64,000 nt of DNA. It comes from Solibaculum mannosilyticum (lineage in GTDB: Bacteria > Bacillota > Clostridia > Oscillospirales > Acutalibacteraceae). The position numbers and the translations under genes are program-made. Within the stretch, counting starts at the first letter, position 1; each line of letters starts with the position of its first letter. The notes beneath the pieces were generated by a model. The model was not told the DNA's origin and did not search any database. It worked only from the letters and a program-made list of their open reading frames with translations. Below, piece by piece: positions 53,127-63,795 of the stretch. Where the stretch lies: NCBI RefSeq assembly GCF_015140235.1, contig NZ_AP023321.1:1168501-1232500 (forward strand), read 5' to 3'.

Positions 53127-55076
53127 ATGGCGGTTGAAAAGATGATGCTCGTCAACCTACTGGGAAAGATGGAAAACTTTGATCGGGATGTGGAAGTCCT
53201 GGTAAATGAGGACTTCCATCCCGAGAAGACCATGGCCTTTTTGGACGATACCAGCGGTTACACATCCATCAATGAAGAAAATCCTTACACCCAGAAGTTG
53301 CAGCTGTTAAGCGATTTATCCAAGGCAAATTCCCCACCGATCGATATTGAGCATCGAGAAGTAACTCCGATGGAGATCAGCGAAATAGAGAGTTACATTG
53401 ATGATGTTGGAACACAGTTTAGCGTTCTGGCATCTCAACAAAAAACGCTGCAAGATGCCATTGCAAGGGATCAACTCTATATCTCTCAGCTGGAGCATTT
53501 TAAGGAACTGGACACACGGCTGGATCAAGTCTTTTCCAGCGAATTTATTAAGGTTCGTTTTGGCCGTATCCCACGAGATAGTTATCCAAAATTGCAGGCC
53601 TATGCCAGCAATCCCTATTTGATTTTTATCCCTTGTTCTACGGATAACACCCATTATTGGGGCGTCTATTTTTGTCCTCAGGATCATGCGGATAAAATTG
53701 ATCGGATTTTTTCTCACTTGTACTTTGAACGTTTGAGGGTACCAGGCGTCAATGGCACTCCTAGAGAAGGGATTGAAAAACTTCAGAAGGCGGTAAAACT
53801 CAATGAAAAAAAGTTAGAGGAATACCGCCAGAAAATGAAGGATCTCTGGCAAAAGGAACGAGATCAGGTAGAACAGATCGGTGCTTATCTACTTCATCTC
53901 AGCGACATTTTTAATCTCAAACGTTGCGCTGCAAAACATGGCGGGTTGTATCACGTCATTGGTTGGATCCCAGCCAAGAGGGCGAAAGCACTAAAAGCTC
54001 ACTATGATCAGCTGGATGATACACAGTGTATTGTCGATCCGCCGGAGGATCCGGATCCTATTCATCCCAAGGCGGAAGCCAATCCCCCTACCCGTCTCAA
54101 AAACAGCTGGCTTACCAAACCATTTGAAATGTTTGTGGATATGTTTGGCCTGCCGTCCTATCGGGAAATCGATCCCACGGGTTTTGTGGCCATTACGTAT
54201 GCTATTCTATTCGGCATTATGTTTGGCGACTTTGGCCAAGGGCTACTGGTCATAGGCGTAGGCGCCTTCATGTGGAAGAAAATGAAGATGAAGTTAGGTC
54301 CTATCCTAATGCGCGTCGGTATTTTTTCTTCCCTGTTTGGTCTGATTTATGGTGAAGTTTTTGGCTTTGAGGGCGTTTTAGACGGCGTATATGAAAACCT
54401 CCTCGGCGTCGAACCCTTTAAGGTGATGGAGGGAGAACATATTATTATTATCCTCCTCTCGGCCGTCGGATTAGGCGTTTTAATGGCCATTGTCTCAATG
54501 ATCCTCAATATCTACTCCGCTTTACGAAGACGGGATTTTGAAGCTGGATTGTTTGGTCCCAGCGGTGTTGCCGGTCTGGTATTTTATACTTCGCTGATTG
54601 TAGGTGCGCTGCTTCAAATGGTTCTGCAGATCCCGGTAATGAATGTGGCTTATATTCTTCTACTGATCGTTTTGCCGCTGTTTTGTATCTTCTTCCGCGG
54701 CCCGCTCAGTGATCTGATTTCCGGCAAGAAAAATTGGATGCCGGAACAAATTGGAGGGTACATCGTCGAGAACTTCTTTGAGATGTTTGAATTCCTCTTG
54801 AGCTACTTTACAAACACCCTCTCCTTTTTGCGCGTAGGCGCATTTGCGTTGGTGCACGCCGGTATGATGATGGTGGTCTTTACGATCGCCGGCCTATTTG
54901 GTCCTATCGGATACACAATAACTGCAATCATCGGCAATGTAATTGTGTCCGCACTGGAAGGATTGCTTGTCGGGATTCAGGTCCTCAGGCTGGAGTACTA
55001 CGAAATGTTTAGCCGGTTCTATGAAGGTGGCGGACGTCCGTTCCGCACAGTCAAGAACCTACGTAATGTGGAGTAA
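53127..55076 (+). CDS. ntpI: V-type ATPase subunit I
   Basis: Membrane stator subunit providing the ion half-channels (subunit a type). The cytoplasmic N-terminal half is coiled coil (KLQKAVKLNEKKLEEYRQKM); membrane helices begin near residue 345 (FVAITYAILFGIMFGDFGQG), with GVLMAIVSMILNIYSAL and NTLSFLRVGAFALVHAGMMM carrying the essential arginine near the end. 649 residues, normal. Confidence 0.94.
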   Translation: MAVEKMMLVNLLGKMENFDRDVEVLVNEDFHPEKTMAFLDDTSGYTSINEENPYTQKLQLLSDLSKANSPPIDIEHREVTPMEISEIESYIDDVGTQFSVLASQQKTLQDAIARDQLYISQLEHFKELDTRLDQVFSSEFIKVRFGRIPRDSYPKLQAYASNPYLIFIPCSTDNTHYWGVYFCPQDHADKIDRIFSHLYFERLRVPGVNGTPREGIEKLQKAVKLNEKKLEEYRQKMKDLWQKERDQVEQIGAYLLHLSDIFNLKRCAAKHGGLYHVIGWIPAKRAKALKAHYDQLDDTQCIVDPPEDPDPIHPKAEANPPTRLKNSWLTKPFEMFVDMFGLPSYREIDPTGFVAITYAILFGIMFGDFGQGLLVIGVGAFMWKKMKMKLGPILMRVGIFSSLFGLIYGEVFGFEGVLDGVYENLLGVEPFKVMEGEHIIIILLSAVGLGVLMAIVSMILNIYSALRRRDFEAGLFGPSGVAGLVFYTSLIVGALLQMVLQIPVMNVAYILLLIVLPLFCIFFRGPLSDLISGKKNWMPEQIGGYIVENFFEMFEFLLSYFTNTLSFLRVGAFALVHAGMMMVVFTIAGLFGPIGYTITAIIGNVIVSALEGLLVGIQVLRLEYYEMFSRFYEGGGRPFRTVKNLRNVE

Positions 55077-55123
55077 GAAAGAAGCCTGTCCCCTACTTTC
55101 TGTTATATTAAGGAGGAAATGTT

Positions 55124-55570
55124 ATGTACGTCGTATTTGCGCTGGTCGTGTTGGCCGCAGTGGCTATCCCATTTGTCCTTTCCCTGCGTAGTCTGAAGAA
55201 GACAGGCAGTGCCAGAAAGGCTGTAAAGGTTAATCTGATCGCGTTTGCCGCAGTGGCCCTGCTGTGTGCCGCTGCCCCGTTCATGGCTTCGGCCGCTCCC
55301 GCTGAGGATGCTGCTGCTCCTACTACCACCTCTTCGCAGACTGCTGAAGGTGGAATGTCGGACAAAGGCATTGGTTACATTGCCGCTGCTTTGGCAGTTG
55401 GTCTCTCCGGTATCGGCGGTGGTATCTCGGTAGCCGCTGCTGCACCTGCCGCTATCGGAGCCACTTCGGAGGATCAGAAGAACTTTGCAAAATCTTTGAT
55501 CTTCGTTGCATTGGGTGAAGGTATTGCCCTTTACGGCTTGGTCGTCTCCATCTTGATCCTCTTTACCTAA
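55124..55570 (+). CDS. ntpK: V-type ATPase subunit K with N-terminal membrane extension
   Basis: Rotor-ring proteolipid. The C-terminal 71 residues are one c-type hairpin, GYIAAALAVGLSGIGGGISV and IFVALGEGIALYGLVV, with the ion-carrying Glu132. The first 75 residues are unusual: a membrane segment (YVVFALVVLAAVAIPFVLSL), a basic loop, a second hydrophobic stretch (LIAFAAVALLCAAAPFMASA) and an Ala/Thr-rich linker. The enterococcal protein instead has two c-type hairpins. Ion choice, H or Na, is not settled by the visible residues. Confidence 0.9.
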   Translation: MYVVFALVVLAAVAIPFVLSLRSLKKTGSARKAVKVNLIAFAAVALLCAAAPFMASAAPAEDAAAPTTTSSQTAEGGMSDKGIGYIAAALAVGLSGIGGGISVAAAAPAAIGATSEDQKNFAKSLIFVALGEGIALYGLVVSILILFT

Positions 55571-55614
55571 TATTGAAAACCAATCTGAGTTTGCAGGAAA
55601 GTCGGTGAACCCGT

Positions 55615-55923
55615 ATGAAATTTCAGGTGATCAGCGACAACATCGATACCCTAGTCGGTATGCGTCTCGCTGGCATTGAGGGCGTCATCGCCCACGAGCC
55701 GGAAGAGGTGCAAAAAGCTTTGACAGAAGCGGTCGACGATCCTACCATTGGCGTGGTTTTAGTGACCCAAAGGCTTGTGAGCCTCTGCCCCGACTTGGTC
55801 TATGACATCAAGCTCAATCAGCACCGCCTATTGATTGTAGAGATTCCGGACCGCCACGGTTCAGGACGGGAAGAGGATTCCATTACCCGCTATGTCCGAG
55901 AAGCGATCGGCGTAAAGCTGTAG
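55615..55923 (+). CDS. V-type ATPase subunit F
   Basis: Small central-shaft subunit (called G in Enterococcus). The 102 residues contain the family motifs GMRLAGIEGVIAHEPEEVQK, GVVLVTQRLVSLCPDLVYDI and LLIVEIPDRHG. Start ATG 55615 is 44 bp after subunit K. Confidence 0.92.
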   Translation: MKFQVISDNIDTLVGMRLAGIEGVIAHEPEEVQKALTEAVDDPTIGVVLVTQRLVSLCPDLVYDIKLNQHRLLIVEIPDRHGSGREEDSITRYVREAIGVKL

Positions 55924-55969
55924 GACATTTTCCCCCGCCTTGCTGGGGATTCAAGGGAGGTTTTGCGTT

Positions 55970-56581
55970 ATGGATATACAGCAGCAAGACGAAAAACTAA
56001 GCAAATTCATAGAAGCCATCAATAAGGATGCGGAAGATAGACGTTCCCGCATCCTGGCCGAAGTGGAAGAGTACAACAAAGCTGAAATGGAAAAGGCTGA
56101 GACGGAGGCTTTGACCGAAGCTTATCATATGATTCAGGAGCAGATGGCTCAAATGCGTACGTCCATCCGGCGTGAGCTCTCTCAAAAGGAGATTAGTCTG
56201 CATCGGGAAACCCTGATGCAGAGAGAGAACATCACAAAACGGGTGTTTGAGGAAGCCAAAAAGCATTTGACGGCATTTACGCAGTCGGCTGATTATGAGA
56301 CTTTTTTGGTCAAAGCTGCATCCAATGCCAAATCGGTTTTTCCAAAAGGCGATATTATCCTCTCGATGCGCCCCAGCGATATGAAGTTCGCCAACATGGT
56401 TGCCAAGGTGTTTGAAGGACGTGCGACGGTTCAAGAGGATGAAAGCATTCTTTTGGGCGGGATGCGCATCCGGTGCCAGGAATTGGGCCTTGTAATTGAC
56501 GACACATTGGATACTCGCCTCAATGACCAGAAAGCTTGGTTTGCACAGCATTCTGGTCTGGCGGTGACGGCAGAAACCTAA
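55970..56581 (+). CDS. ntpE: V-type ATPase subunit E
   Basis: Peripheral-stalk subunit. N-terminal long charged helix (IEAINKDAEDRRSRILAEVE) and a C-terminal globular part (SILLGGMRIRCQELGLVIDD, TLDTRLNDQK). ATG 55970 follows AAGGGAGG. 203 residues, normal for the family. Confidence 0.9.
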   Translation: MDIQQQDEKLSKFIEAINKDAEDRRSRILAEVEEYNKAEMEKAETEALTEAYHMIQEQMAQMRTSIRRELSQKEISLHRETLMQRENITKRVFEEAKKHLTAFTQSADYETFLVKAASNAKSVFPKGDIILSMRPSDMKFANMVAKVFEGRATVQEDESILLGGMRIRCQELGLVIDDTLDTRLNDQKAWFAQHSGLAVTAET

Positions 56582-56600
56582 TCTCTTGGAGGTGAGCTAG

Positions 56601-58358
56601 TTGGCTGAAAAGAATGTAGTATATAGTATCAACGGCCCAGTTGTAACGGTCAAGGACACCAAAGCGTTTTCTATGCTGGAGATGGTGTATGTCGGCCACA
56701 AAGGACTTGTGGGCGAAGTGATCGGCATCACCGATCAATTTACCACCATTCAGGTTTATGAGGTGACTACAGGTCTTCGTCCTGGTGAGCCGGTGAAAGG
56801 GACAGGAGCACCCATGAGCGTCCTACTGGGCCCGGGCATCATCAGCAATATTTTTGATGGCATTGAACGTCCTCTGCGCAGCGTTGCGGAAGAAGAGGGC
56901 GCTTTTATTGGGGAAGGCTGTAATATTTCCGCCCTAGACGAAGAGAAGTTATGGGACGTAACCATTGAGGTAAAACCGGGTGACCAGGTATCAGGCGGCA
57001 GTGTATATGCCTCTTGTCCTGAAACAGCTCTTATTACCCACTACTGTACGATAGAGCCCAATATGGCTGGACAAGTGACATGGGTTGCTCCCAACGGCCA
57101 ATATAAAATTCACGATACAGTGGTAAAGATCAAAGATCAAAAGGGACGTGAACAAGAGCTTAGCCTGTGTCACCGATGGCCTATCCGTGTTCCGCGGCCT
57201 GTAGCAGAACGTATGCCTGCTAGCCGTCCGCTGATAACCGGTCAACGTGTCATTGATAGTCTCCTCCCTATTGCCAAGGGCGGTACGGCCGCCATTCCTG
57301 GAGGGTTTGGCACTGGTAAAACTATGACCCAGCATCAGTTGGCGAAATGGTGCGACGCCGATATCATTGTCTACATCGGCTGCGGTGAGCGCGGCAATGA
57401 GATGTCCCAGGTATTGGAGGAGTTCAGTGAGCTCATTGACCCCAAGTCCAATCGTCCCCTGACCGATCGCACTGTGCTTATTGCCAACACTTCCAATATG
57501 CCCGTAGCTGCCCGTGAAGCTTCCATTTATACCGGCATTACTTTAGCTGAGTATTATCGGGATATGGGATATCATGTGGCTATTATGGCCGATTCAACTT
57601 CCCGTTGGGCTGAGGCGCTGCGTGAAATTTCTGGACGTCTGGAAGAAATGCCGGCGGAAGAAGGCTTCCCAGCCTATCTGCCGTCCCGTCTTTCCGAATT
57701 CTACGAACGAGCCGGCTATATGAAAACACTGGGCGGAAAAGAGGGTTCGGTCACTGTTATTGGCGCTGTTTCACCACAGGGTTCTGACTTCTCCGAACCG
57801 GTTACACAGAATACCAAACGTTTTACTCGCTGCTTCTGGGCGCTGGATAAATCACTTGCCTACAGCCGTCATTATCCTGCCATCAATTGGATGACCAGCT
57901 ACAGCGAATATATCAACGATCTCACTCCGTGGTATCAGGAACATGTGGACAAGGATTTCATGAAGTGCCGGGCGCAGATCAACTCCCTGCTTCAAGAGGA
58001 GAATCAGCTGATGGAAATCGTCAAGTTGATTGGTGCAGATGTTCTTCCTGACGATCAAAAACTGATTATCGAAACAGCAAAGGTGATCCGTGTAGGATTC
58101 TTGCAGCAAAACGCATATCATAAGGATGATACTTATGTCCCGATGGAAAAACAAATGAAGATGATGCAGGTCATTTTGCATCTTTACTCCCGTGCTAAAC
58201 ACCTGGTCAATACTTCGGTTCCAATTTCCAGAGTGATTGAAACGGGACTCTTTGATAAATTGACCCGTATGAAGTATGACGTTCCAAATGATGAGGTATC
58301 CAAGCTGGATGATTACATCCAGGAGATCGACGATACCATCGCTAAGTTAACGGAATAA
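56601..58358 (+). CDS. ntpA: V-type ATPase catalytic subunit A
   Basis: Catalytic ATP-hydrolysing subunit. Walker [33 protein letters not shown] (Walker B region) and [20 protein letters not shown] are intact, as is the non-homologous insert of A subunits. The start is TTG at 56601, placed by TTGGAGGTGAG upstream. 585 residues, normal. Confidence 0.97.
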   Translation: MAEKNVVYSINGPVVTVKDTKAFSMLEMVYVGHKGLVGEVIGITDQFTTIQVYEVTTGLRPGEPVKGTGAPMSVLLGPGIISNIFDGIERPLRSVAEEEGAFIGEGCNISALDEEKLWDVTIEVKPGDQVSGGSVYASCPETALITHYCTIEPNMAGQVTWVAPNGQYKIHDTVVKIKDQKGREQELSLCHRWPIRVPRPVAERMPASRPLITGQRVIDSLLPIAKGGTAAIPGGFGTGKTMTQHQLAKWCDADIIVYIGCGERGNEMSQVLEEFSELIDPKSNRPLTDRTVLIANTSNMPVAAREASIYTGITLAEYYRDMGYHVAIMADSTSRWAEALREISGRLEEMPAEEGFPAYLPSRLSEFYERAGYMKTLGGKEGSVTVIGAVSPQGSDFSEPVTQNTKRFTRCFWALDKSLAYSRHYPAINWMTSYSEYINDLTPWYQEHVDKDFMKCRAQINSLLQEENQLMEIVKLIGADVLPDDQKLIIETAKVIRVGFLQQNAYHKDDTYVPMEKQMKMMQVILHLYSRAKHLVNTSVPISRVIETGLFDKLTRMKYDVPNDEVSKLDDYIQEIDDTIAKLTE

Positions 58359-58374
58359 AGGAGGGCGCAATCCT

Positions 58375-59790
58375 ATGATATTGGAACACATTGGCTTAAA
58401 AGAGATCAATGGCCCTCTCATCGTGCTGGATGATGTGGACAATGCTTCTTTTGAAGAGATGGTGGAAATCCGACTGGATTCAGGCGAAGTGAGGACAGGC
58501 CGTATTGTCCAGATCGACGGCCGTCGTGTCATCATTCAGGTGTTTGAAAACACCAGGGGGATTTCGCTGAAGAACACTCGTACTCGTCTTTCAGGACATC
58601 CCATGGAATTGCCTCTGTCGCCGGAAATCCTGGGTCGCGTGTTTGACGGCGCAGGCCGTCCCATCGATGGACTGGGTGAAATTTATCCGGAAAAACGTGC
58701 CGACATCAACGGCATGCCCATGAATCCCGTATGCCGTGCCTATCCTCGAAATTATATCAACACTGGTATTTCTTCCATCGATTGCCTGATGACCCTGATC
58801 CGTGGTCAGAAGCTTCCGATCTTCTCTGGCTCTGGTATGTCCCATGACGACTTGGCGGTACAGATTGTCCGTCAGGCCCGTATTTCGGATGAGGACAACG
58901 CTGATTTTGCCATTGTATTTGCGGCGATGGGTGTTAAGAACGACGTTGCACAGTATTTTCGCCGTTCGTTTGAGGATTCGGGTGTATTGTCCCGCGTAGT
59001 CATGTTTTTGAATTTGTCCAATGACCCCATCATTGAACGTATCGTCACTCCGCGTTGCGCCTTAACAGCGGCGGAATATCTGGCTTTTGAGAAGGATATG
59101 AATATCCTGGTCATCATGACGGATATGACTTCTTATGCTGAGGCAAACCGTGAATTCTCCTCCTCCAAGGGAGAGATTCCAGGTAGAAAGGGATATCCTG
59201 GTTACCTTTACTCCGACTTGGCTTCGTTGTATGAGCGTGCCGGAATGATCAAAGGTAAAAAAGGCTCGGTGACACAGATTCCCATTCTCACCATGCCGAA
59301 TGATGATATTACCCATCCTGTCCCAGACTTGACTGGATATATCACAGAAGGTCAGATTGTTCTGGATCGTAATCTGGACAACAAAGGGATTTATCCCCCA
59401 GTGTCGGTCCTTCCCTCCCTTTCCCGCTTGATGAAGGACGGCATCGGCGAAGGCTATACCCGCGAAGATCACTCGGCATTGGCGAATCAGCTGTTTGCCT
59501 CTTATGCCCGGGTACAGGATGCCCGTTCCTTGGCGTCGGTTATCGGCGAGGAGGAGCTCTCCCCCATCGATAAACGCTATATTGAATTCGGCAAAGCTTT
59601 TGAAAATCTTTTCCTGAACCAAGGCCATATGGACAACCGTACTATTCAGCAGACGCTGGATTTGGGTTGGCAGCTTTTAACCATGCTGCCCAAAGAGGAA
59701 TTGGATCGTGTGGACAGCAAGATCCTGGAAAAGTACTACAAAGAGAAAACAGCTCCAGAGGCTGTGCCGACGGGAAGTGATGCGAAGTGA
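58375..59790 (+). CDS. ntpB: V-type ATPase subunit B
   Basis: Non-catalytic nucleotide-binding partner of [21 protein letters not shown] replaces the Walker A loop as usual for B subunits; [20 protein letters not shown] is the family signature. 471 residues. ATG 58375 follows AAGGAGGG. It ends overlapping the subunit D start. Confidence 0.97.
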   Translation: MILEHIGLKEINGPLIVLDDVDNASFEEMVEIRLDSGEVRTGRIVQIDGRRVIIQVFENTRGISLKNTRTRLSGHPMELPLSPEILGRVFDGAGRPIDGLGEIYPEKRADINGMPMNPVCRAYPRNYINTGISSIDCLMTLIRGQKLPIFSGSGMSHDDLAVQIVRQARISDEDNADFAIVFAAMGVKNDVAQYFRRSFEDSGVLSRVVMFLNLSNDPIIERIVTPRCALTAAEYLAFEKDMNILVIMTDMTSYAEANREFSSSKGEIPGRKGYPGYLYSDLASLYERAGMIKGKKGSVTQIPILTMPNDDITHPVPDLTGYITEGQIVLDRNLDNKGIYPPVSVLPSLSRLMKDGIGEGYTREDHSALANQLFASYARVQDARSLASVIGEEELSPIDKRYIEFGKAFENLFLNQGHMDNRTIQQTLDLGWQLLTMLPKEELDRVDSKILEKYYKEKTAPEAVPTGSDAK

Positions 59791-60407
59791 ATCAACAGAT
59801 TTCCCCTACCAAAGGCAATCTGATGGACACCAAGCGATCCCTTGCCCAAGCAAAACTGGGGTTTGAGCTTTTGGATCGAAAACGTAATATTTTGATCCGA
59901 GAAGTGATGCTCATGATCGATAAAGCGAAAACCATTCAAGAACGCATCGATATGACCTACGCAGAGGCATATTTGGCTCTCCAGCAGGCCAATATTTCCT
60001 TGGGCATCTGTGATGAGATTGCATCCACTGTGCCGGTAGAAAATGGGCTTGAGATTCAATACCGCAGTGTCATGGGAGTGGAGATCCCTATGGTACATTT
60101 GGAGAGCACCGTGCCCCAAGTATACTATGGTTTTGAATCCTCCAACTCTTTGCTGGATGAAGCTTATTTTAAATTTGATGCGGTTAAAAAATTGACGGCT
60201 GAACTGGCTGAAGTGGAAAATAGTGTCTATCGTTTGGCCAACGCCATCCGAAAGACGCAAAAGCGTGCCAATGCTTTGAAAAATATTATGATTCCCCGTT
60301 TTGAAGAAACCGTCAAGTTTATCACCAATGCTTTGGATGAAAAAGACAGAGAAGAATTCTCTCGTCTGAAGGTCATTAAACGCCAAAAGAGTTCCAAAGC
60401 TGGATAA
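59787..60407 (+). CDS. ntpD: V-type ATPase subunit D
   Basis: Central rotor axle, a long coiled coil. Motifs: [40 protein letters not shown] and RRANALKNI-type [20 protein letters not shown]. The start is GTG at 59787, overlapping the subunit B stop (GTGA). 206 residues. Last gene of the operon. Confidence 0.95.
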   Translation: MNQQISPTKGNLMDTKRSLAQAKLGFELLDRKRNILIREVMLMIDKAKTIQERIDMTYAEAYLALQQANISLGICDEIASTVPVENGLEIQYRSVMGVEIPMVHLESTVPQVYYGFESSNSLLDEAYFKFDAVKKLTAELAEVENSVYRLANAIRKTQKRANALKNIMIPRFEETVKFITNALDEKDREEFSRLKVIKRQKSSKAG

Positions 60408-60443
60408 GATAAAAGGTTTAAATATGTGTTTTTTGGATACAAT

Positions 60444-60480
60444 AGACTCTGCGAAGTGATTTTCGCAGAGTCTATTTTTT
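60444..60480 (+). terminator. V-ATPase operon terminator
   Basis: AGACTCTGCGAA (60444-60455) and its complement (60462-60473) make a 12-bp stem followed by ATTTTTTT. Confidence 0.92.
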
Positions 60481-60600
60481 TGACCGTAATGGTTATAAAT
60501 AGGCTTGTGACAAGAAATGAGTTTTTTTCAAATTGGTAGAATAAAGCAATGTGAAATGGCTCATACTATAGGCAAAACGCATAACAAGGAGTTGAATCAA

Positions 60601-60810
60601 ATGCTGGACAAGATTTCTTTGATCTTGGTCATCATCGGCGCCATCAACTGGGGCAGCATCGGTATCTTCCAATTTGATATCGTTGGCTGGCTGTTTGGTG
60701 GCCAGGGAGCTGCTGTCAGCCGTGTGATCTTCACATTGGTCGCTTTGGCTGGATTGTGGTGCATCTCCCTCCTGTTCCGGGATCGAGACACTGTGGAATC
60801 CAGAGACTAA
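60601..60810 (+). CDS. DUF378 family small membrane protein
   Basis: A 69-residue protein with two membrane segments and the family motif LILVIIGAINWGSIGIFQFD, then VIFTLVALAGLWCISLLF. Function unknown. ATG 60601 follows AAGGAG. A single-gene unit between two strong terminators. Confidence 0.88.
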   Translation: MLDKISLILVIIGAINWGSIGIFQFDIVGWLFGGQGAAVSRVIFTLVALAGLWCISLLFRDRDTVESRD

Positions 60811-60826
60811 AGTCCCCATAGAAAAA

Positions 60827-60864
60827 GAAGGAGAGACAGCGTACAAACACGCTGTCTCTCCTTC
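60827..60864. terminator. bidirectional terminator between DUF378 gene and ackA
   Basis: GAAGGAGAGACAGCG (60827-60841) and its complement (60850-60864) form a perfect 15-bp stem with T-rich flanks on both strands. Confidence 0.9.
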
Positions 60865-60884
60865 TTTTCTTATTCAATAGTGAT

Positions 60885-62093
60885 TTAGATCGATTGCTCA
60901 ACCAAAGCTTTGGTATCCCGTGCAATGAGGAGCTCCTCATTGGTGGGGATGACGTATACTTTAATTTTGGAGTTGGAAGTAGAGAGCTCGCCTTCCTTAC
61001 CCCGGCAGCATGTCTTATTGAAATCGTAATCGATGTCTACACCGAAGAACGACATGTTTTTGCAAACATCGGCACGGATCAGATCGCCGTTTTCGCCTAA
61101 GCCACCAGTAAATACAATGGCATCCACGCCGTTCATAGCGGCGATGTAGGAGCCGATGAACTTACGCACTTGATAGAAGAACATATCCTGAGAGAGAATG
61201 GCCAGCTCATTCCCCTGCTCTGCGGCAATTTCAATATCACGGTTATCGCTGGAGATACCAGTGACACCCAACATGCCCGATTTCTTATTGAGGATATCAG
61301 ACATCTGCTGAGGAGTGAGATTTTCTTTTTCCATGATAAAGGTAACCACCGACGGATCCAAAGAACCGGAACGGGTACCCATAATAAAGCCATCCAAAGG
61401 AGTGAGGCCCATGGAAGTATCCACCACCTTGCCGTGGTCAATGGCAGTGATGGAAGATCCGTTGCCCAGATGGCAGGTAATGAGCTTGAGATCCTTCAGA
61501 TCCTTACCCATGATTTCAGCACAGCGATGGCTGACATAACGGTGAGAAGTACCGTGAAAGCCGTAACGGCGCACCTGGTACTTTTCATAGTACTCCCGCG
61601 GAATGGCAAACATATAAGCCTTGGGAGGCATAGTGGAATGGAAAGAGGTATCGAACACAACAACTTCCGGAACTTCCGGACCAAACACTTCGCGGCAGGC
61701 TAAGATACCCTCCAGATGAGCTTTGTTGTGCAGAGGGGCCAGCGGAATGAGGCTTTCAATGCCGTCGATGACCTTTTGATCCACCAGTTCAGACTTCTTA
61801 AAGATAGCGCCGCCTTGCACGATACGGTGACCCACAGCGGCGATTTCACTCATGTCGCTGATGACAGCACCTTCACCGGTGGTCAGTACCTTCTGGACCT
61901 CCTTGAAAGCGGCTGTATGGTTTTTCAGCTCGATCTCATAACTGAACTTACGGCCGTCACCGGTACGATGGGTGATCTTACCGCCTACACCGATTCGTTC
62001 AGCATTGCCTTTGGCCAGAACGCTCTCATCGGTCATATCAATCAGCTGATATTTGAGAGAAGAACTGCCTGCATTGATGACAAGAATTTTCAT
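60885..62093 (-). CDS. ackA: acetate kinase
   Basis: Makes ATP and acetate from acetyl phosphate. MKILVINAGSSSLKYQLIDM is the N-terminal phosphate-binding motif; VVFDTSFHSTMPPKAY, HLGNGSSITAI and FTGGLGENGDLIR complete the site. 402 residues, normal. No pta gene adjoins it here. It is divergent from tmcAL with a 144-bp shared upstream region. Confidence 0.97.
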   Translation of the reverse strand: MKILVINAGSSSLKYQLIDMTDESVLAKGNAERIGVGGKITHRTGDGRKFSYEIELKNHTAAFKEVQKVLTTGEGAVISDMSEIAAVGHRIVQGGAIFKKSELVDQKVIDGIESLIPLAPLHNKAHLEGILACREVFGPEVPEVVVFDTSFHSTMPPKAYMFAIPREYYEKYQVRRYGFHGTSHRYVSHRCAEIMGKDLKDLKLITCHLGNGSSITAIDHGKVVDTSMGLTPLDGFIMGTRSGSLDPSVVTFIMEKENLTPQQMSDILNKKSGMLGVTGISSDNRDIEIAAEQGNELAILSQDMFFYQVRKFIGSYIAAMNGVDAIVFTGGLGENGDLIRADVCKNMSFFGVDIDYDFNKTCCRGKEGELSTSNSKIKVYVIPTNEELLIARDTKALVEQSI

Positions 62094-62237
62094 GTTTGCC
62101 TATGCCCTCCTAAGACTTATGGCTATGGGGATTGAATCACACAGCCATCCAGTGTAAAATAATTCAGGTATCTTATTTATAATATTACAAATAACTGCAA
62201 CTTTCAAGCGGTTTTAGCAGGAAGATGGGGTGAAAAT

Positions 62238-63434
62238 ATGAAAATTGTCGGAATTGTGGCGGAATACAATCCATTTCATTATGGGCATCTCCATCATATC
62301 CTGGAAACGAAGAAAAAAGGGGCAACTCATATCGTGGCGGTGGTCAGCGGACATTTTGTCCAGCGAGGGGAACCGGCCATTATCAGTAAGTTTGCGAGGA
62401 CAAAAATGGCGCTTGCAAATGGCGTGGACTTGGTATTGGAGCTTCCTCTTCCGTGGAGTATGTCTTCCGCCGAGGGGTTTGCCCTTGGCGCCATATCCAT
62501 CCTCCGAGGCCTTGGATGTGTGGGCGGGTTTAGTTTTGGCAGCGAATGCGGGAACCTGGAAGCTCTTAAACAGGCGGCTTTTGCCTGCGACAGTCCAAAA
62601 GCTTTAGAGGCTCTCCCCTATTATCTGGGACAGGGTCTCTCCTTTCCTTTTGCCCGGCAGAAAGCTGTCTCACAGATATTCGGTGAAAATATTGCAGACG
62701 TTCTTCAAAATCCAAACGACCAGCTAGGCATAGAATATTTGCGAGCAGCGCATCGCCTTCATTGGGATTCCCACCCTATCTGTATCGCACGTGCAGGTGT
62801 ACAGCATGATCAAAACAGCTCTCATCGTCATTTTGCCAGCGCATCACTGCTGCGCCAATGGATGATGAAAGGATTTCTAGATCAAGTGGAATGCTTTATG
62901 CCGTCTGCCGCCTTTGAAATTTTGAAAGAGCAGTGGGATCAAGGTGCAGCACCCTCATCCTTACAGAACCTTGACCGGTGCGTATTGGCCCGCCTGCGGA
63001 CCATGGAGCCTGAGGAACTGGCTCTGTGTCCGGATGTTTCTGAAGGCTTGGAATATCGGATTCTTCAGGCAGCTAAGAAGGCTCAAAATCTCCCGCAGCT
63101 TTATGACATGGTCAAAACAAAGAGGTACACCCATTCTAGAATCCGGCGCATTTGTATGGCAGCATTTTTACAGCTGCCAGCAGGGCTGTCCAGACAGCTT
63201 CCTCCTATCGTCCGGGTTTTGGGAATGAACCATAGAGGGAAGGAAATACTATCCCTAGCTGCGCAAGAATCCACCATGCCTATTGTAAGCCGCTCTAAGG
63301 AGCTTTTAATGCAAAATGGATTTCCGGCCCAGGTAGTCGAGCTGGAATGCAGGGCAGGCAATTTATGGGGACTATGTACGCCAAGGATCCTCCCCAGTGA
63401 TATGGATTTGACTGCCAAACTGACGGTATTATAA
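62238..63434 (+). CDS. tmcAL: tRNA(Met) cytidine acetate ligase TmcAL
   Basis: Nucleotidyltransferase-fold enzyme that, in Bacillus, activates acetate with ATP and acetylates C34 of elongator tRNA-Met. KIVGIVAEYNPFHYGHLHHI holds the HxGH-type site, VVSGHFVQRGEPAI and ISKFARTKMALANGVDLVLE are family motifs. 398 residues, ATG 62238. It lies divergent from acetate kinase, which supplies acetate. Confidence 0.92.
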   Translation: MKIVGIVAEYNPFHYGHLHHILETKKKGATHIVAVVSGHFVQRGEPAIISKFARTKMALANGVDLVLELPLPWSMSSAEGFALGAISILRGLGCVGGFSFGSECGNLEALKQAAFACDSPKALEALPYYLGQGLSFPFARQKAVSQIFGENIADVLQNPNDQLGIEYLRAAHRLHWDSHPICIARAGVQHDQNSSHRHFASASLLRQWMMKGFLDQVECFMPSAAFEILKEQWDQGAAPSSLQNLDRCVLARLRTMEPEELALCPDVSEGLEYRILQAAKKAQNLPQLYDMVKTKRYTHSRIRRICMAAFLQLPAGLSRQLPPIVRVLGMNHRGKEILSLAAQESTMPIVSRSKELLMQNGFPAQVVELECRAGNLWGLCTPRILPSDMDLTAKLTVL

Positions 63435-63440
63435 TAAAGA

Positions 63441-63477
63441 AAAAAGGATGTCCACTTTTTGGATGGACATCCTTTTT
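63441..63477. terminator. bidirectional terminator between tmcAL and the coat gene
   Basis: AAAAAGGATGTCCA (63441-63454) and its complement (63464-63477) with T-runs on both strands. Confidence 0.9.
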
Positions 63478-63502
63478 TTCATTTAAAAGCAGTTTTGTGG
63501 CT

Positions 63503-63781
63503 TTACGGTCTCATGTTTTCAAACTTCTGCTTTGCCTGAGTGACCTGGGCCTGATCGGCCTGCTGGAGAGGATACCAGCCGCGTTTCTGCATCTCAGTAA
63601 AGACGTCGGCTTGAATCATGTGCTCATCCTGAAGGATGGCCAGGAAATCGTTGCGGATCTCCGGGGCAGCACATTCGTTGGCAAAGACGTTATATGCTCC
63701 AGAAATCATTTTCTGAGTATCCAGAGCGTCATTGAGAAGTTCCTTGTCGCCTAAAATAGCTCCTTGATTCTGCTGATCCAT
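63503..63781 (-). CDS. CotF-family spore coat protein
   Basis: A 92-residue CotF-type protein: GDKELLNDALDTQKMISGAY, DFLAILQDEHMIQADVFTEM, QKRGWYPLQ is the typical helical bundle and C-terminal motif. ATG 63781. It follows the 61-aa gene by 14 bp on the same strand; both are probably expressed in the mother cell late in sporulation, though no sigma-K or sigma-E promoter was assigned. Confidence 0.87.
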   Translation of the reverse strand: MDQQNQGAILGDKELLNDALDTQKMISGAYNVFANECAAPEIRNDFLAILQDEHMIQADVFTEMQKRGWYPLQQADQAQVTQAKQKFENMRP

Positions 63782-63795
63782 TGTGAGTCTCCTCC

